64,000 bases of DNA. It comes from Photobacterium indicum (lineage in GTDB: Bacteria > Pseudomonadota > Gammaproteobacteria > Enterobacterales > Vibrionaceae). Positions within the stretch are counted from its first letter, which is position 1; every line of letters starts with the position of its first letter. The notes beneath the pieces are model-generated. The model saw nothing but the letters and a program-made list of their open reading frames with translations. It made no database searches and was not told where the DNA came from. The translations under genes were made by a program, and so were the position numbers. Location of the stretch: NCBI RefSeq assembly GCF_003026215.1, contig NZ_PYOC01000002.1:372001-436000 (forward strand), in the 5' to 3' direction. This document shows, one piece after another, positions 35,461 through 45,534 of the stretch.

Positions 35461-36933
35461 TTACAAGCTCATTATTTTCTTAAATTCTTCTTTTGAATAC
35501 TTTTTCTCGGTACTTTTAGTCAGATCTGTCATCATCTTATAACGTGTTTCGGTCGCCATGCTTAATGTACGTTGAAGTTGACCATAAGAATAATCTGACG
35601 CCATATCTAACGCTGCTTGCTTATCCGTTTTATAAAGTGTTTTCAGGGTCTTATCCATGCTACTAACTTGTTTATATAGCTTGGTTTCTTCTTTGTTCCA
35701 CACCTCATTTAACATCGGTAGGTACTTGTCAGGGTTCGCGGTAGCTAAAGCCGTTAAACTGCGGAATTGCCAATATGCAGAGTCATCAGAATAAATATCG
35801 TTTCCTATAGTATAAGGCGTTGGGTAATCTTGTAAGCTGCTGTATAACGGCACTAATACTGATTCAGCCAATACACCGTAACTTTGCCAGATCAAACCTT
35901 GCAGCTCTTTAGGCATATCTTTACGTAGCTGGATAATATGAGATTCTAACTGACGTTCTACACGTATTGGGCGTTCACCTTTATCAGCTAAGCTGGTGCC
36001 TTCATACGTTGCACTGAGTACATCAGCCACATCTTTTACCGACAGTTTATTATCGGGTTTCATAAACAAAGGGTACTGCTGTAATCGTGTATTTTGTTCA
36101 TTAGATGCCGATAGCATATGTTGCCCTAGCCATTCGCGGTCAACATTGTAGACATCACCAATAACTCCAAATGCTTTGGCAAAATTGAATGACTTAGCAT
36201 CAGGCTTATCTAACAGTTCGTTTGACTTAACAAAATCCAATAATCCTTTAGAATGCAGTACATCGTTAGCATTAAGATTAACCCCATGCACTCTCAATCC
36301 ATTGGCTATCATGGCATAGCTATCATCAGGTACTTTTACTGCAATCCAATGATGGCCAGAACCGATTTCAACTAGCCATGCTTCATTTACATCGGCGATA
36401 TATAGGCTGTTTCCCTCACCAGCGCCGTATTTTTCAATATATTGACCAAGTAATTCAACTCCCTGCTTAGCGGTTTTAACTTGAGGCAATATCAACGTAG
36501 GAATAACAGCTTCAATGATGCCATTTTCAATCAGTGGATCAGCAGCAGCTGCTTTATCATTGACTTCAGCGCTGGTTGTCGCCGAAACTGCGACATTAAA
36601 TTCATTAATACCACGTTCTTCGTAATATTTTCCGTCACTGTTTACCGTATTAGCATCCCAATCAGGAATAGCCGAGTACGCATAAAACTGCTTAGGCATA
36701 GGTACAACAAGCCCATTACCTAGTGCCCAGTCCCCTTCTTTATTTAACTGAGCAGGGCGGTACGCCAAGTGTTTATTCCAATTATTAATGCCAAAATCTT
36801 CATTTCTAGCAATCATAATACTGCCATCTGAAGAGGCATTTTTACCAACAATAAGACCTGTACACGCATTAGCACTTAGACTGATTGCAGATAAAATAGC
36901 AGCAGAAAGCAAAGTTAAAGTCATCTTCTTCAT
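35461..36933 (-). CDS. Exported C69-family dipeptidase (Ntn-hydrolase fold)
   Basis: The 490-residue protein is a C69 dipeptidase related to PepD. It begins MKKMTLTLLSAAILSAISLS then ANACTGLIVG, so the signal peptide ends at ANA and the first mature residue is C24, the N-terminal nucleophile of this Ntn-hydrolase family. RNEDFG follows. Unlike usual cytosolic C69 enzymes, this one is exported and its active residue is freed by signal peptidase. A lipoprotein reading of the same Cys is possible but the lipobox (ANAC) is weak. It probably cleaves dipeptides or peptide-like amides in the periplasm. It is a single gene. Confidence 0.87.
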   Translation of the reverse strand: MKKMTLTLLSAAILSAISLSANACTGLIVGKNASSDGSIMIARNEDFGINNWNKHLAYRPAQLNKEGDWALGNGLVVPMPKQFYAYSAIPDWDANTVNSDGKYYEERGINEFNVAVSATTSAEVNDKAAAADPLIENGIIEAVIPTLILPQVKTAKQGVELLGQYIEKYGAGEGNSLYIADVNEAWLVEIGSGHHWIAVKVPDDSYAMIANGLRVHGVNLNANDVLHSKGLLDFVKSNELLDKPDAKSFNFAKAFGVIGDVYNVDREWLGQHMLSASNEQNTRLQQYPLFMKPDNKLSVKDVADVLSATYEGTSLADKGERPIRVERQLESHIIQLRKDMPKELQGLIWQSYGVLAESVLVPLYSSLQDYPTPYTIGNDIYSDDSAYWQFRSLTALATANPDKYLPMLNEVWNKEETKLYKQVSSMDKTLKTLYKTDKQAALDMASDYSYGQLQRTLSMATETRYKMMTDLTKSTEKKYSKEEFKKIMSL

Positions 36934-37104
36934 CGTATCTCTCTATATTTTTTATAATGGAATAATATTCACTAATTTTGCAACATTTCTAATTTGATAA
37001 ATATAAACCTTATAATTATCAATTTAATAGCTTATATCACCAAGAAAGTGCGTTTTGTATAGAGGATCACGCTGGAAGGAATTCACTAGGATTAAATACA
37101 AATA

Positions 37105-37138
37105 AGGCATGATGTTTATATAACTAAACATCATGCCT
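37105..37138 (-). terminator. Hairpin terminator downstream of torS
   Basis: AGGCATGATGTTTA (37105-37118) pairs perfectly with TAAACATCATGCCT (37125-37138). The minus-strand tail is TATTTGTATTT, rich in T but broken. It lies about 50 bases beyond the torS stop. Confidence 0.6.
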
Positions 37139-37187
37139 CTAATATTATGATTAATTCAAACGTAAGAATGAATGCAGTATCCCCAAG

Positions 37188-40142
37188 CTAACTTGAGTGT
37201 ATAAACGTGCTTTCTAATGCGTGTTTTGATGCTTCAAAAGCCTGACAAACCGTTTTAATATCTAATCCATCAAGCGAGCCTGCTTTACCTGCTTTCTCAA
37301 AAAGTAAGCACTCTTGATGTAATCGAATTAAGCCCATCGTTCCTGCTGCACCTTTTAAAGTATGTGCATGATTAGAAACCTCAGCCATATCTAAATCTTC
37401 AACGGCTTGCTGCAGTTTACCTAAGGTTTCACTTGAAGAAGTTGCAAACAACGTGATCAATTTCTGAACTCGTTCGACACCTAATACTTGTAAATCGTCA
37501 CCCAGTACAGATTCTTTTAATATAGGAAAAACTGAGTTAGGCTCACTCTTTTCGCCATTGTTATCGTCTTGCTTATCAAGCTCAATAGTAGATACATTGT
37601 CAAATGGAATATTCTCTACAACCACCCGCTTGTCTCCTTTTAGAATACTGCCAATTGTTTCTATTAATAGCTTTTCAGTCACAGGTTTAGGTAAAAAACC
37701 AGCAAAACCAGCTGTTAAATATTGCTCTACTTCTTCTCTAAATACGTGAGCAGAAAATGCAACCATTGGCGTCGGTTCTTCCCATGATTCACCATTAGCC
37801 TCTTCGATACGACGTAAACGATGCAATAAGGTTACCCCATCTGTATCAGGTAAATTGATATCAAGTAACGCCATATCAAATACATTTCGATTAAATTCAC
37901 GCTCGGCACTTTCACCGTCTTCTGCCGTAATCACACTATGTCCTAACCGTCGTAGAAATCCCTCTGCAACCATGCTATTTACTGGATTATCTTCTACCAA
38001 TAAGATATGAGCTGGCGGTATTGTTATCGTAGAGCCTTCAATTCCTGTCGACAATTCCCCTCGTTTTAACGGAATAGAGAACCAGAAACAGCTACCAACA
38101 TTAATCGTCGAATCAACACCAATTTCGCCGTCCATTGCTGCAACAATATGTCGGCTTATCGCTAAGCCTAAACCGGTACCACCAACAGTTTTCCGTCCTT
38201 CTTCTGCTTGCTTGAAGGCGTTAAATAGGATGTCTTGTTCCGCCTCATCGATACCAATGCCACTATCAGTGACTTCAAACAGTAACTCATCAGGCATATC
38301 TGGGTTCATACTGACTGCAATCGTCACTTGACCGTGGTCGGTGAATTTAATCGCATTACCCACCAAATTAATCAATATCTGACGAATACGCGTCACATCC
38401 CCCAGCCAAACATTGTTCATGGTGTCATCAATGTGGTTCACTAATTGAATATGTTTAGCTAGCGCGCGACTTTCCAACATATTGTGTACGTCCAACACTA
38501 ATTCTGACAGTGAGAAATCAACAGGTCGTATATCCAAATGACCAGCTTCAATTTTTGAATAATCCAAAATGTCGTTAAGAATATCTAATAATGTTTCTCC
38601 GCTGCGGTTGATCACACGCAGATAACGCGCTTGCTGGTCGTTAAGCCCTGTGTCTGCTAACAATGAAGCGGTGCCGAGCACACCATTCATTGGCGTGCGA
38701 ATTTCATGGCTCATAGTCGCGAGGAAAGCTGATTTGGCGCGGTTAGCCTTTTCTGCTTCATTACGTGCTTTATCGTGATTAACCACTTCTTCGTTTAAGC
38801 GGCTATTGGTCTTTTCTAATTCAGACGTTCGCTGTGCAACTAATCGTTCTAGACTTTCTTTATGCAGTTGCAGTTCATGGCGGATTTTTCGCTCAACTTG
38901 TATTAAACGATACCGTTCAGATGCGGTATCACGGGCGATCATGATGGCACGTCCCATGTGTGCTAATTCATCATCACCTTTAATATCCAATTGAATACCA
39001 AGATCGCCGCGGGCTAACGACAATAATGCTTGGCTATAATCATTAAAACGGCAGATAACGCTCGCATACACAAAGCGCCACATAATTAATACCAAGGCAG
39101 CTAAACCAATAACAGAAATACTGATAAGAGTCGTTCTTGCAACGGTAAGGGTTTCATCAACTTTTGTAACCGCTTGTTGGGTACCCTCGTTTGCCGCTGT
39201 TATAATACCGTCGACAGTGCTATTTAACTGCTGAAATAAAACGAGGTTTTGTTGGTCTAGACGCTCAACATCTTTTTTGGCATACAGTAATTGCTCTAAA
39301 ACTCCAAATAATACTCCGCCACGATTTAAATTAGACGTTAATTCTGTCAGTTGCGCTGAACGACTAGGGTCTTCTACAGACTTAACACGGTAGCTCATCA
39401 CATTAACCGCATGAATAAACCGTTCTTTTAAGCGTGTTAAATTACCTATATCACCTAACCGTTTGGAATCATCGAGCATGTTAATGACTTGGAGAGCTAA
39501 AAACCTCAGCTCAAAAAGACGCTCAGACAAATCCATATCGACTTCAACTAAGCTATCTAACGCGTTATATACCGCCTGATTATCACCAGACTCAACTAAA
39601 TCATAAATACGTGAAACGTTTGCAACCGCAATAGTGCTCGCATTCGAGACTTGGGATTGTGACAGCGAATCAACCTGCTGTGTTGCAACGAGCATCTTCG
39701 TGGTAAGTTCATCGGATTGAGCTTGCAGGCGAATCTGCCGCCCGACCAATAATCCCATTAAAGCGAGATTATCGATAATGCTCTTAACATCGTCGTCTAA
39801 TTGAGACATTAAGTCTTCATTAAATGGGTAGCTTTTTAGTGCCGTTAAGCTATCTTTCAACCCTTCAATATAAATGGTTAACGCACGACCTTGTCGTTGA
39901 CGCTCATGTTCTGTTTTTGACGTTGCTAGAACCTGAGCGGTAAAAATAATTCTGGAGCTCAAATCAGACAGGTGACGAGCTTCTACCAAAGCGGGGACTG
40001 CCGAATTAATGACTGTTTTTTCTGTTTTTGCAACCAACGAAAAGCCAGCAACACCAATCACAACAGCTAAAATCATTAGCGCAGCCATGGCTGAGAATGC
40101 TAAAAGTAGCTTGCCACCAATACCATTTCGGTTAAATGTCAT
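37188..40142 (-). CDS. torS: TorS-type hybrid sensor histidine kinase
   Basis: The 984-residue kinase has two membrane segments (about 14-34 and 338-360) around a long helical periplasmic sensor, a HAMP region (361-412), a HisKA domain with H479 ([15 protein letters not shown]), an ATPase domain ([16 protein letters not shown] and [10 protein letters not shown]), a receiver with D761 and K819, and an Hpt domain with H927 ([10 protein letters not shown]). This is the full phosphorelay of TorS, which senses trimethylamine N-oxide through the periplasmic protein TorT and signals to TorR. It is divergent from torT. torR and torCAD are not in the window. Confidence 0.9.
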   Translation of the reverse strand: MTFNRNGIGGKLLLAFSAMAALMILAVVIGVAGFSLVAKTEKTVINSAVPALVEARHLSDLSSRIIFTAQVLATSKTEHERQRQGRALTIYIEGLKDSLTALKSYPFNEDLMSQLDDDVKSIIDNLALMGLLVGRQIRLQAQSDELTTKMLVATQQVDSLSQSQVSNASTIAVANVSRIYDLVESGDNQAVYNALDSLVEVDMDLSERLFELRFLALQVINMLDDSKRLGDIGNLTRLKERFIHAVNVMSYRVKSVEDPSRSAQLTELTSNLNRGGVLFGVLEQLLYAKKDVERLDQQNLVLFQQLNSTVDGIITAANEGTQQAVTKVDETLTVARTTLISISVIGLAALVLIMWRFVYASVICRFNDYSQALLSLARGDLGIQLDIKGDDELAHMGRAIMIARDTASERYRLIQVERKIRHELQLHKESLERLVAQRTSELEKTNSRLNEEVVNHDKARNEAEKANRAKSAFLATMSHEIRTPMNGVLGTASLLADTGLNDQQARYLRVINRSGETLLDILNDILDYSKIEAGHLDIRPVDFSLSELVLDVHNMLESRALAKHIQLVNHIDDTMNNVWLGDVTRIRQILINLVGNAIKFTDHGQVTIAVSMNPDMPDELLFEVTDSGIGIDEAEQDILFNAFKQAEEGRKTVGGTGLGLAISRHIVAAMDGEIGVDSTINVGSCFWFSIPLKRGELSTGIEGSTITIPPAHILLVEDNPVNSMVAEGFLRRLGHSVITAEDGESAEREFNRNVFDMALLDINLPDTDGVTLLHRLRRIEEANGESWEEPTPMVAFSAHVFREEVEQYLTAGFAGFLPKPVTEKLLIETIGSILKGDKRVVVENIPFDNVSTIELDKQDDNNGEKSEPNSVFPILKESVLGDDLQVLGVERVQKLITLFATSSSETLGKLQQAVEDLDMAEVSNHAHTLKGAAGTMGLIRLHQECLLFEKAGKAGSLDGLDIKTVCQAFEASKHALESTFIHSS

Positions 40143-40235
40143 AGACTAGAACCATATATATGAAAAATGGGGTTTAACCCTACCAAATAAAACATTACTA
40201 TTTTGCCAGCGATATCAGTACAGATGCTAATAATC

Positions 40236-41318
40236 ATGCTCAAAAAATCTATTATTTCGTTTTTATTACTCTTTTTTACCCTTCATTCTGCGTTTGCGCG
40301 TGAAATAAACACGTATAAGCCGCCTTTTAAACATGAAAAGCAACCGCAGAGTATTCCATTTAAACCGCTTCTATCTGTATCGAAGCCATGGAAAGTTTGT
40401 GCCGTCTATCCACATCTAAAAGACTCCTATTGGCTTTCAATCAACTATGGCATGGTTAAACAAGCTAAAACCCTGGGCATTACATTAAAAGTATTAGAGG
40501 CAGGCGGTTACCCTGAACTTAAAAAACAAAAACGTCAATTACAATACTGTAAGCAATGGGGTGCCGATGCCATTATCTTAGGGACTGTCGATAGAACTGC
40601 TTATAACGGAATCTTATCGCAATTTACTGGCGATATACCTGTCTTTTCGATGACCAATGATATCGATATGTCAGACCCAGATATTAAAATGCACATTAAA
40701 GCCAAAGTGGGCGTTGATTGGTATTACATGGGAAAACAAGCCGGTGTTTTTCTCGCACAGCGTCACCCTAAAGGTAGCGGAAAAGTGAAAGTGGCATGGT
40801 TACCAGGGCCTAAGCAGCGTGGTGGTACAAAGCCTGTCAACTCTGGATTTTTAGATGCCATACAAAACAGTGATATCGAAGTGGTGAGCACACTGTGGGC
40901 TGATAACAGTAAAGAACTGCAGCGTAACCTTATACAACAGCTTTTTATTGAACATCCCGATATTAATTATATTGTCGGTGGAGCTGTTGCTGCAGAAGTT
41001 GCGATCAGTGAACTTCGCACCAACCACAAAACAGACGATGTGAAAATTATATCGACCTACCTGAGTCATGGTGTCTATCGTGGATTACGCCGAGGAAAGA
41101 TACTCTTTTCTCCTACAGATAAAATGGCTCAGCAAGCACAAATGTCTATCGATCAAGCTGTACGTTATCTTGAGAATAAGCCGATGGAATTCGATTTAGC
41201 ACCAAAAATTCAGCCATTAACACCAGAGTACCTTCCCAAAGAGGTCATTACAGACTCTTTATCACCAGCAGAATATAGACCTGTATTTAATGTTGAAAAC
41301 CATGATGTTGCCCACTAA
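40236..41318 (+). CDS. torT: TorT, periplasmic TMAO-binding sensor protein
   Basis: The protein of about 360 residues has a signal peptide (MLKKSIISFLLLFFTLHSAFA) and a periplasmic binding protein fold of the LacI/RbsB type with LKDSYWLSINYGMVKQAK, ADAIILGTVDRTAYNG and IPVFSMTNDIDM. It binds trimethylamine N-oxide and stimulates TorS. Start at ATG 40236 is most likely; another ATG at 40224 and a TTG at 40203 are in frame. It is divergent from torS across 93 bases, the usual TorT-TorS pairing. Confidence 0.9.
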   Translation: MLKKSIISFLLLFFTLHSAFAREINTYKPPFKHEKQPQSIPFKPLLSVSKPWKVCAVYPHLKDSYWLSINYGMVKQAKTLGITLKVLEAGGYPELKKQKRQLQYCKQWGADAIILGTVDRTAYNGILSQFTGDIPVFSMTNDIDMSDPDIKMHIKAKVGVDWYYMGKQAGVFLAQRHPKGSGKVKVAWLPGPKQRGGTKPVNSGFLDAIQNSDIEVVSTLWADNSKELQRNLIQQLFIEHPDINYIVGGAVAAEVAISELRTNHKTDDVKIISTYLSHGVYRGLRRGKILFSPTDKMAQQAQMSIDQAVRYLENKPMEFDLAPKIQPLTPEYLPKEVITDSLSPAEYRPVFNVENHDVAH

Positions 41319-41460
41319 AAATAAGTCTTTGCGCTAGCTTATACTTTCGGTGCATGTCGTTGTACATCAATAGATAGCTTTGTTATTAATGAGCGCAGAT
41401 ATCATTATAATTATACCCAAGCAACCTCTCGTATTTTGTACGAATAAATTGGAGTTCTAC

Positions 41461-41919
41461 ATGCAAGTCACAACACGTACAATGAACAAGAGCAAGCATA
41501 TTGCCTTAGTTGCACATGACAACTGTAAACAAGACCTTTTACGCTGGGTAAAAGAGTTTGAAGACAAACTTGAAGGACACACTCTGTATGCAACGGGCAC
41601 TACAGGTCACCTTCTTTCTAAAGAAACAGGTCTTAAAATCAACTGCATGATCAGTGGCCCTATGGGAGGAGATCAACAACTCGGCGCTTTAATTTCAGAA
41701 AGTAAAATTGATATGATGATTTTCTTCTGGGATCCGCTAAATGCAGTTCCTCATGATCCTGATGTGAAAGCACTATTGCGTATTTCTGCCGTCTGGAATG
41801 TACCTGTTGCAACCAACCGAGCAAGCGCAAAATTTATGATCACATCACCATTATTATCAGAAGAAATTTCTATCGAAATTCCAGATTATGATGCTTACCT
41901 TGCTGAACGTATTGGTTAA
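41461..41919 (+). CDS. mgsA: Methylglyoxal synthase
   Basis: The 152-residue enzyme converts dihydroxyacetone phosphate to methylglyoxal, a bypass that relieves sugar phosphate stress. Signatures are [15 protein letters not shown], the phosphate-binding TGTTG in [25 protein letters not shown] and the catalytic ASPs in [19 protein letters not shown]. The start at 41461 has GGAG six bases upstream; a longer frame to 41380 is not needed. In E. coli mgsA is next to helD and close to yccS, as here. Confidence 0.96.
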   Translation: MQVTTRTMNKSKHIALVAHDNCKQDLLRWVKEFEDKLEGHTLYATGTTGHLLSKETGLKINCMISGPMGGDQQLGALISESKIDMMIFFWDPLNAVPHDPDVKALLRISAVWNVPVATNRASAKFMITSPLLSEEISIEIPDYDAYLAERIG

Positions 41920-41950
41920 AACCTCTCATTAATTAGTCACTGACTCATTG

Positions 41951-41980
41951 AGCCTTTTGTTTATCAAAAGGCTTTTTTTA
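41951..41980 (+). terminator. Intrinsic terminator after mgsA
   Basis: AGCCTTTTG (41951-41959) pairs with CAAAAGGCT (41965-41973), followed by seven T residues on the plus strand. Confidence 0.88.
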
Positions 41981-42071
41981 TTTGAACTAAGCAATATAAC
42001 GCTATTAGATATAAAGTTATAAAACAGAATAGTAATAACAATTATTATAATAAATGCAGAGGCAGTGGTAT

Positions 42072-43052
42072 ATGAATGCATGGAGACTCACCAAACCAGA
42101 AGGATTAACACACCTAAAATTAGAGAAAGCAGCAAAGCCAAGCCCTAACGCTGATGAGATTTGCATTCAAGTAGCAGCCGTTAGCCTAAACCCAATGGAC
42201 TACAAACTTGCAAGCTGGGGATATGCAACATGGAATTACCCCCAAGTGATCGGCCTTGATGTATCAGGTACCGTCACTGAAGTGGGTAAAGATGTTGTAC
42301 AGTTTAAAGCGGGCGACAGAGTGCTTTTTTTCGCCGATCCACGCACTGCTGGTGGTTTTGCTGAATATGCAACGTGTAAAGCAAATGCCGTTAGCCGCAT
42401 TCCAGACTCGTTAGACTTTCAACAAGCAGCTGCGCTACCCTGCGCAGGATACAGCGCATGGATGGCGGTATACGATAAACTCCAGACTAAACCTGGTCAG
42501 CATATTGCTATTACGGGGGCAGGTGGTGGTGTCGGCGGGTTTGCCGTTCAATTAGCCAAGCTTGCAGGCGCTCATGTCTATGCGATTGCCGACCAACAGC
42601 ACCATGAGCGTTTATTGCAATATGGTGCAGATGCAGTTATTGATCCCCATAAAGATAACGTTGCAATGCGGATTATTGAGCTTACCGAAGATCATCTTCT
42701 TCATTCTGTGATTGACTGTGTTTCTGCTAAATCAGGCAGCATGATGAGTGCTTTAATCCGTTATAACGGACATATTGTGATGGTGGCAGATCAATTTAAT
42801 CAAGTTCCTTTGCTGGCAACAACAAAAGCACTTAGCCTGCATGAAGTAGCGTTACACGGCACATTCGCACACGGTTCACCTGAACATATTTACCACCTTG
42901 CCGATATCGGCAATAGCTTGAGTAACCTTGTTGCGGAAGGAAAGCTCGACGCAATGGTGACGGAGGTTTTACCTTTTAAACGGTTACTTGAAGGCTTAGA
43001 AAAATTAAAGGCGATGAGCCACAGTGGTAAAATAGTCGTAGTTATGGATTAA
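42072..43052 (+). CDS. Zinc-independent quinone oxidoreductase-like alcohol dehydrogenase
   Basis: The 326-residue protein is a medium-chain dehydrogenase/reductase of the quinone oxidoreductase group. It has the nucleotide-binding loop ITGAGGGVGGFAVQLAKLAG and VIGLDVSGTVTEVGKDV, and lacks the catalytic zinc ligands of alcohol dehydrogenases. NADPH-dependent reduction of quinones or enones is likely, but the substrate is unknown. Start at 42072 (MNAWRL) is preferred over the upstream 42054 frame. It lies between mgsA and the convergent helD. Confidence 0.85.
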   Translation: MNAWRLTKPEGLTHLKLEKAAKPSPNADEICIQVAAVSLNPMDYKLASWGYATWNYPQVIGLDVSGTVTEVGKDVVQFKAGDRVLFFADPRTAGGFAEYATCKANAVSRIPDSLDFQQAAALPCAGYSAWMAVYDKLQTKPGQHIAITGAGGGVGGFAVQLAKLAGAHVYAIADQQHHERLLQYGADAVIDPHKDNVAMRIIELTEDHLLHSVIDCVSAKSGSMMSALIRYNGHIVMVADQFNQVPLLATTKALSLHEVALHGTFAHGSPEHIYHLADIGNSLSNLVAEGKLDAMVTEVLPFKRLLEGLEKLKAMSHSGKIVVVMD

Positions 43053-43054
43053 AC

Positions 43055-43084
43055 GAAGCCCCAACCAACTAGAGTTGAGGCTTC
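43055..43084. terminator. Hairpin between the convergent oxidoreductase and helD genes
   Basis: GAAGCCCCAAC (43055-43065) pairs with GTTGAGGCTTC (43074-43084) with one mismatch. The T-runs are short, so it is a modest terminator for either side. Confidence 0.45.
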
Positions 43085-43110
43085 TCATTCAGTATTAAAC
43101 ACCCTGAGCG

Positions 43111-45195
43111 TTATTTTACTTTCATGCGCTTGATCTTATTCATTACCGCATATTTATCATCAATCAATTCATTCACAAACGATGATGTTTTTTCAGGATC
43201 AGCACAGACCCAAACATGTTTTTTCGCACGTGTTAGCGCAACATAAAACAATCTGCGTTCTTCTGCGTCGGCATACCCTTCACTCTTAGATTGTAAACAT
43301 GCCGCTAACCCCGTTTCACGCTCTGGAGCGGGGAATACACCACGGTTCACATCTAATATGAAGACAAAGTCAGCTTCACGCCCTTTACTACCATGACACG
43401 TCATAAATGTCATATGGAGTTGAGGCCACTGAGTTTGCCAAGCTTTTAGTTTTTCAGGTCGTTGCTTATTGTTCCGGCCTAGCAGTAACACCGTAACAGG
43501 CTTTTCATTCTGGGAAGCTAGCTGTACCAGTTCTTGCTCAAGTAAATCCTGACATAATAGCGTAACTGCTTTGCGTTTCTGTTTTTTATGGCTTGTCAGC
43601 TCTTTCCTGAGCTGCTGTGGGTTCTGTTGAATAAAGGTATTTGCCACTTCACCGATCATGCTGTTAAAACGATACGTGGTATCCAACTCTGTAATATGGC
43701 TTGAGCCAAATCGGTCAGCAAAACCTGTTGTTAAATTCACATCAGCACCCGCAAAACGGTAAATAGCTTGCCAATCATCGCCTACCGCAAACAAGGTTGG
43801 ACGCGGTTTTGCTTCTTCTTTGCTATGACATAAAGCTTCAATTAATGACAAACGCTGTGGCGAAATATCTTGGTATTCATCAACCATAATAAAACGCCAT
43901 TCTGGTACAAATTTTCCATCATTAACGTATTCAACGGCTTTTTGGATCATGGTATTAAAATCGATTTGCTTATTCGATTTTAAATGTTGCTCGTAAGCAC
44001 GAAAACAAGGCCACAATAACCCTAGTTCACTCTTCATTCGCTGCTTAGTTGCAGGATTATTACTTTTATCTATAACCGCTAAAAGATCGCTTTTGCTTAA
44101 ACCGCTTTGCCCGATCAATTCAATATGACGCCAAACCCAATTCGCTAGCTGTTCATTTTTCGCTTGCTGTTCCATCGAATTATCAGCTTTAAAACCTGGA
44201 ATACGCCATTGTGTTAAATGTTTCTGCCAGCGTTTAGCTGATGCGGCAGTTTCCCATTGCTCTTTTAAAGTAGAGGCTATCCACTGTGTTTTTGCTTTGT
44301 CATCCAATGCTAATGGGGAGACATTCGGGCGTTCATCTTCAACAGATTGAATGATCTGCGTGCCCAGTGCATGAAATGTCGCCACCTTAATTCTATCGTT
44401 GACCTTCAACGCTAAACGTTCACGCATTTCTTCTGCCGCTTTACGACCAAAAGCCAACATCAGAATTTCTTCAGGCTGTGCTGCCTGATTGGCAACAAGG
44501 TAACCTGCACGTGCCACCAGCACACTTGTTTTGCCGGTACCCGCACCCGCTAAAACTAAATTGTGATCTTGATTGATTAATACAGCTTCACGCTGAGAGA
44601 GATTGAGTGGTGATGTTTCAAATTTATCAAACCATGATGACCATTTTTCAGCTTCTGACGTTAACCACTCTCGGTTATTTTCTTCTACCCAATCACCATT
44701 ACCTTCTAGCCAAGGTTCTATTCTCTCGAATGCCATAGGGCGAAAAGACGCAGCAAGTTCATGGGTTAAACCAGTTGTTTTTAAGGAATCGTCAAGAAAT
44801 TTACACAAGTTATCGTGTTCTGATTCGCGTAAATAACCTTGCTGTGTCACAAAGCTATCAATACGGTTAAGAACATCTGGCAGGGTTTTATCAAGCCTAT
44901 CAACTCGACCATGTGCCCAATCACGATACGATTCAAGAAGACGTGCAGCAAAAGGCTTACATTGTTGCCAAGGTAAACCATGAATCGTCCAACAATATTG
45001 TTGATCAGCAGAGGTGAGTTCTAATGAACCCCACACAACCCCACGATGCACTTCAATCGCACCATCCCAATCATCAAAAGAAATCGTGCTTGTTTCTGTC
45101 TGGCTATCAAGAATTAAACTATGTTCATTCAGCTCAACACTGAAATAGTCACCTTGCACAAACCACTGTGCTAATACACTGGCACTTAAACGCAT
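43111..45195 (-). CDS. helD: DNA helicase IV
   Basis: The 694-residue superfamily 1 helicase has the P-loop LVLAGAGTGKTSVLVARAGY, MLAFGRKAAEEM, motif II VDEYQDISP, GDDWQAIYRFAGA, TTYRFNSMIG and the C-terminal motif FYVALTRAKKHVWV. The extended N-terminal region (about residues 1-190) is the HelD-specific domain. It is a 3'-5' DNA helicase linked to recombination and repair in E. coli. It sits between the oxidoreductase gene and yccS. Confidence 0.93.
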   Translation of the reverse strand: MRLSASVLAQWFVQGDYFSVELNEHSLILDSQTETSTISFDDWDGAIEVHRGVVWGSLELTSADQQYCWTIHGLPWQQCKPFAARLLESYRDWAHGRVDRLDKTLPDVLNRIDSFVTQQGYLRESEHDNLCKFLDDSLKTTGLTHELAASFRPMAFERIEPWLEGNGDWVEENNREWLTSEAEKWSSWFDKFETSPLNLSQREAVLINQDHNLVLAGAGTGKTSVLVARAGYLVANQAAQPEEILMLAFGRKAAEEMRERLALKVNDRIKVATFHALGTQIIQSVEDERPNVSPLALDDKAKTQWIASTLKEQWETAASAKRWQKHLTQWRIPGFKADNSMEQQAKNEQLANWVWRHIELIGQSGLSKSDLLAVIDKSNNPATKQRMKSELGLLWPCFRAYEQHLKSNKQIDFNTMIQKAVEYVNDGKFVPEWRFIMVDEYQDISPQRLSLIEALCHSKEEAKPRPTLFAVGDDWQAIYRFAGADVNLTTGFADRFGSSHITELDTTYRFNSMIGEVANTFIQQNPQQLRKELTSHKKQKRKAVTLLCQDLLEQELVQLASQNEKPVTVLLLGRNNKQRPEKLKAWQTQWPQLHMTFMTCHGSKGREADFVFILDVNRGVFPAPERETGLAACLQSKSEGYADAEERRLFYVALTRAKKHVWVCADPEKTSSFVNELIDDKYAVMNKIKRMKVK

Positions 45196-45235
45196 TTTTT
45201 CACCAAAATCTTCCTAATTTTCATTCAGGTTTTTT

Positions 45236-45330
45236 TATACCTAAGTTACCTCAAGATACTCATTTCAATACTTTGAGGTAGCTTGGCTATAATACCCATA
45301 ATACTTCAAGATGCCTTGCCCTACAGGGCG
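45236..45330. repeat. TATACCCAAGT-type palindromic repeat and adjoining half copy
   Basis: TATACCTAAGTTACCTCAAG (from 45236) and the inverted TTGAGGTAGCTTGGCTATA (ending 45291) form a palindromic unit. A second, weaker copy starts AATACCCATAATACTTCAAG at about 45291. The unit lies in the 339-base gap between helD and yccS, which otherwise holds no gene. Confidence 0.6.
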
Positions 45331-45534
45331 ATATATTACCAACAACCCGTATTTCACCATAGCACCACAATACAGAGTTGATTATAATTTCGTCTTACAG
45401 CTTGATTAGCCATTATTTTTTATGTGGTTTAATCTCAACTTTGTTATCTTATATACCTTGTCATTTTTTTCGTTACTCACATACGATTGTAACGGTTCAT
45501 TTGCCGCCTTTTATCAGAAGATTGTTAATCATAC

